The position numbers and the translations under genes were made by a program. Positions 60,149 through 64,000 of a stretch of 64,000 nucleotides of DNA are shown piece after piece (positions within the stretch are counted from its first letter, which is position 1; the number at the start of each line of letters is the position of its first letter). The DNA lies in the NCBI RefSeq assembly GCF_042477335.2, contig NC_091262.1:43311001-43375000 (forward strand), read 5' to 3'. Source of the stretch: Ovis canadensis. Its lineage: Eukaryota; Chordata; Mammalia; Artiodactyla; Bovidae. Below the pieces are notes generated by a model that saw only the letters and a list, made by a program, of their open reading frames with translations, ran no database searches and was not told the origin of the DNA.

Positions 60149-60325
60149 TTGAACTTCCCTGGAAGTCCAGTGTTTAAAATTTCATTTTCCAATGCAGGGG
60201 GTGCAAGTTCAATCTCTGGTCAGGAAGCTAAGATCCCACATGCCTTATGGCCAAAAAACCCCAAACATAGCACAGAAACTATGTTGTAACAAATTAAATA
60301 AAGACTTTAAAAATGGTTCACATTA
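60149..60325 (+). mobile_element. CHR-2-type SINE
   Basis: GAACTTCCCTGGAAGTCCAG, then a tRNA-like GGTGCAAGTTCAATCTCTGG, and a tail with CAAATTAAATAAAGAC. Inserted in L1 ORF1. Confidence 0.8.
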
Positions 60326-60764
60326 AAAAAAATTTTTTTTAGTAAAATAAAATCATGGCTGAAGATTTCTCGGATTTGGCAAAAGTGACAAACTTAAAGC
60401 CCCCAAAGGCTAAGAAAATCCAAACAAGATAAACCCAAATAATCATTTTAAGATACATCATAATGAAATTTTTATAAACCAAAGAGAAATATCTGGAAAG
60501 CAAGCAGAGAGAAACAATACATTATCAATAAGGAAGCACCAACTCAAATAACAACACGATTCTTACTGGAACCCATATCATAGAGGCATAAGGAAGTAGC
60601 ACAAGATTTTTCAAGTGCTGAAAGAAATGATCTGTCAACCAAGAATTCTGTATCTAGTGAAAATATCCTTCAATAATACAGAAAAATGAAAACATTGTCA
60701 GATGAGGGAAAACAAGAATTTGGTGCTAGCAGACCTATTCTTAAAGAGTGGTTAAAGCAAGTAC

Positions 60765-61094
60765 TTCCCCGATATCAAGGCTTCCCTGGTAGTTCAGTTG
60801 GTAAAGAATCTACCTGCAATGCAGGAGACCCCAGTTCAATTCCTGGATTGGGAAGATACGCTGGAGAAGGGATAGGCTACCCACTCCAGTACTCTTGGGC
60901 TTCCCTTGTGGCTCAGCTGGTAAAGAATCTGCCTGCAGTGTGAGAGACCTGGGTTGGATCCCTGGGTTGGGAAGATCCCCTGGAGAAGGGAAAGGCTACC
61001 CATTCCAGTATTCTGGCCTAGAGAATTCCACGGACTGTATAGTCCATGGGGTCACAAAGAGTCAGACACGACTGAGCGACTTTCACTCACTCAC
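60765..61094 (+). mobile_element. Dimeric Bov-tA SINE with 12-base duplication
   Basis: TAAAGCAAGTAC at 60753-60764 and 61095-61106 encloses both units, so the dimer inserted as one piece. The first unit (from 60779) is short and ends at CCAGTACTCTT; the second begins GGGCTTCCCTTGTGGCTCAG. Confidence 0.95.
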
Positions 61095-63678
61095 TAAAGC
61101 AAGTACATCGAATGGAAGGAAATGATAAATGAAGGTAAATAATGGCAAAAGTAAAAATATAGACATTATTTTTCTTTCCCTAATGAGCTTTATAAATCAT
61201 ATTTAATGATTGAAGCAAACTGTAACACCATCTGATACCCAGACAATGGTTTTTAAAAATGGGGGGGCAAAGTACCTAACTGAAATTGAGGTTTCCACAC
61301 ATAACACTAAGTTGTAAAATAGTGATATCAGTAGCTGTGATAAGTCACATATCTGTATTGTAATACCTACTCAGAGCAACTAGAATGAAAAATATATAAA
61401 ATGTTACACCCAAAAGCACTACAAATAAATCAAGGTAGAATCCTAAAAAGTGTTCAAAATCCACAGGAAGGCAGGAAAAAAGACAGGGGAATGGGAATCA
61501 GAAGAAATAAACAGAAAACATTTTTAAAAGGCAGTGTTAATATCTATCATATCAATAAACAGCCTACATACAAGTGGTCTAAATATACCAATGAAAAGAC
61601 TGAGTTTGGTAGAGTGGACTTAAAAAAAAAATAGGGCCCAACTACAAATTTTATATAAGAGACTCACTTTAAATTCAATGACATAGGTATGTTGAAATGA
61701 GGGGAAAAGATGCCATGTAAACATAGTTTTTTGAAAGAAAGATTGAGTAGGTTAATATATAAGTAGACTCCAGAGCAAAGAAAATTGCCAGAGACAGAGA
61801 AGGACATTCCATAATGATAATTGGTGGATTATCCACCAAAAAGGCACAGTGATCCTAAATGTGAACTAGCCAATCACAGAGCTTCATAGTACATGAAACA
61901 AAAACTGATAGAGGTGCCAGGAGAACTAGACTAGCCTGCAGTTACAGTTGGAGATTTCAACACCATCCCCACCAACTATGAAACCGGGAAGGAGACACGA
62001 GATTTGAATGACACAAAAAAACAGGATGTAACTGACACACAGAACAGTCCACAAAAGGACAGAAAAGAATACACATTTTCCCCCCAAGTTCCCTTGGAAG
62101 TTTCACCAAGTTAAACCTTATCCTGGGGCCAAAAATCAGACTCACTAAATACAAAAGAACCAAGTTGTATCGAGAGAGTGTTCAGTATGAGTGTACTGTG
62201 ATTATAGAACCATAATAGTCTCTAACTAGAAATTAATAGTAGAAAGATAGCAGGAAAAATCTCTATACCTACAGAAAGTAAACAATGCTCTAAATAATTC
62301 TTGGGTCAAAAGGGAAATCTGAAAGAAAATTGGAAAACACATAGAACTGAATGAAAGTGAAAATATCATATCAAAGTTTGTGGGTTGCAGACAAAGAGCA
62401 TCGAGAGAGAAATGTATACTGCTAAATGTTTACATTAGAAATTAGGAAAGGTCTAATTAAATAACCTAAGTTCCTGCCCAAGAACTATGAAAATAAGATA
62501 AAAATAAATCCAAAGCAAGAAAAATGAAGAGACTAATAAAGATAAGATAAATCAGTGAAATTTCAGACATGGGAAAAATAGATGAAACAAGTAGCTGGTT
62601 CTTTGGGGGAAAAAAATCAATAAAATTGATGAATCTCTAGCAAGTCTGAAAAAAACACAGAAAATTCAAATCATCAATGTTAGGAATGAAACTGAGGATA
62701 TTACTATTCAATATGTAGTCTGCAGTCATTAAAAAGATAACAGTGGGATGGTTTGTGCAATTACTCATAAATTTGACAACATAGAAGAAATAGACCAATT
62801 CCAAAATAAAATTCCCAAACTACAAAAACTCATGCAAGATAAAATAGGTCATCTGAATATATCTACAATCATTAAAGGGATTGAGTCTGCAATTTAGAAT
62901 CTCTAGAAAAAGAAATTGCCAGGTTTATATGGTTTAACTGAAGAGTTCTAAAAAAGCATTTGTAAAAAAATCAATATTATGCAATCCATTTCAGAAAAAA
63001 AAACAGAGGAAGGGCTTCCCAACTCATTTTTTGAGGCTAGTATTACCCTGATTCTGAAGCTAGGCAAAAATAGTATAAGAGAAAAGAAAATTACAGACCA
63101 CTATCTCCCATGAATTTAGATGCAAAAATCTTCAAAAAAAAAATTAGCAACTGGATCTATCAAAGTGTAAAACGAACTATACACCGTGACCAAGTGAGAT
63201 GCACTCCAGGATGCAGTCTTGGCACAACATTTGAAATCAACTGATGCAATCCATCATGTCAACAAGTTAAGGGGGGAAAGTCATATGATTTTATCAAGTG
63301 ATGCACAGGAAATACACTTTACAAAGTCTATCTCTCATTTATGATTTAAGAATTCTTTTTAGCAATTGAGAACTTGGAGGAATTGTCTGAATTTGATAAA
63401 AAGCATTTACAGAAAAAACCCCCCACAACTATAGCTAATATTATACTTAATGCTTCTTTACTCCCCTAGGATTAGGAACAGGACAAAAATACCAGCTCTC
63501 ACCACTCTTATTAACACAGTACTGAAAGTTGTAGCCATTTAATAAATTAACAAGGACCTACTGTATAGCACAGAGAACTCTACTCAATATTCTGTAATAA
63601 TACACATGGGAAAAGAATAGATATATGTATATGTATAACTGAGTCATTTGATTATATACCTGAAACTGATACAACATT

Positions 63679-63971
63679 CCAACCAGTCCATCCTAAAGGA
63701 AATCAGTCCTGAATATTCATTGGAAGGACTGATGCTGAAGCTGAAACTCCAAAGAACTGACTCACTGGAAAAGACCCTGATGCTGGGAAAGACTGAAGGC
63801 ATGAGGAGAAGGGGATGATAGACGATGAGATGGTTGGATGGCATCACCAACTCGATGGACATGAGTTTGAGTAAGCTCCAGGAGTTGGTGATGGACAGGA
63901 AAGCCTGGTGTGCTGCAGTCCACGGGGTTGCAAACAGTTGGACACGACTGAGTGACTGAACTGAACTGAAC
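63679..63971 (+). mobile_element. BovB 3' fragment (copy M), older group
   Basis: RT C-terminal region to CTGAA tail, inserted in the L1 3' end with ACAACATT duplicated at 63671-63678 and 63972-63979. The L1 3' text continues to the window end. Confidence 0.94.
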
Positions 63972-64000
63972 ACAACATTGTTAATCAACTATACTCCAAC

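Larger units (their letters stand above)
59650..63670 (+). mobile_element. Old L1 LINE, plus strand, ORF1 and ORF2 remnants
   Basis: 59700-60140 and 60355-60760 carry L1 ORF1 text (GAACTTGAAAATGTACCAAT, then GATTTCTCGGATTTGGCA). 61107-63535 follows ORF2 from endonuclease-like text (GTTGGAGATTTCAACACC near 61947) to RT (AGGATGCAGTCTTGGCACAA near 63208). A 3'-terminal block (63535-63670) has TAGCACAGAGAACTCTACTC. Frames are fully broken. It is interrupted by a CHR-2 SINE, a Bov-tA dimer and a BovB fragment. Confidence 0.8.

Noticed and set aside
7434..64000. A divergent neighbouring gene such as OTUD7A starting upstream of CHRNA7
   Set aside because: In human OTUD7A lies on that side, but I found no second CpG island, exon or conserved coding block in the 56 kb examined.

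Overview
The window looks like nuclear DNA of a ruminant, most likely a bovid. It is dense with repeats limited to that lineage: thirteen BovB (RTE) LINE copies or fragments, about two dozen Bov-tA and Bov-A2 SINE insertions, three CHR-2 SINEs, a ruminant mariner MITE and an L1_BT 3' end. Older mammalian repeats also occur: MLT1 LTRs, a Tigger DNA transposon, MIR and decayed L1. No bacterial or phage-like gene organisation is present.

The one host gene I can establish is CHRNA7, the neuronal nicotinic acetylcholine receptor alpha-7 subunit, on the minus strand. Exon 1 (coding part 7388-7433) and exon 2 (6987-7126) are joined by a 261-base intron with GT/AG ends. They encode the signal peptide and the first part of the ligand-binding domain. 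They sit in a CpG island whose promoter carries GC boxes, an Egr-1-type site and a TATA-like TTTTTAAA. Everything left of 6987 is intron 2, which runs out of the window. Everything right of about 7500 is 5' flanking DNA, where I see no other functional gene.

The second gene-derived object is an RNF138 processed pseudogene (47493-49737, plus). It keeps its 5'UTR, a RING-finger ORF, a frameshift, a second ORF, a long 3'UTR, a poly(A) tail and a 16-base target-site duplication. It lacks 36 codons in frame, which fits origin from an exon-skipped mRNA.

Layout: 1-2590 BovB; 2591-6986 CHRNA7 intron 2; 6987-7760 CHRNA7 exons and promoter; 8847-10213 BovB (minus); 10802-13500 Tigger; 13690-20840 an old L1 split by several nested insertions; 20840-35570 L1, MLT1, BovB and SINE fragments; 35575-38877 the most complete BovB, with endonuclease and reverse transcriptase; 41741-44297 an endogenous retroviral LTR split by a BovB; 45400-47476 L1 and BovB; 47493-49737 RNF138 retrocopy; 49754-59600 sparse old repeats and single-copy-like DNA; 59650-64000 an old L1 on the plus strand with nested SINEs and a terminal BovB.

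I find no undescribed biological system. The most unusual patterns are three independent SINE insertions within about 15 bases of the same point of BovB, inverted BovB copies flanking CHRNA7 exons 1-2, and a recurrent dimeric Bov-tA arrangement. Repeat assignments come from recognising consensus text by eye, so ends without target-site duplications are good to roughly 5-30 bases.
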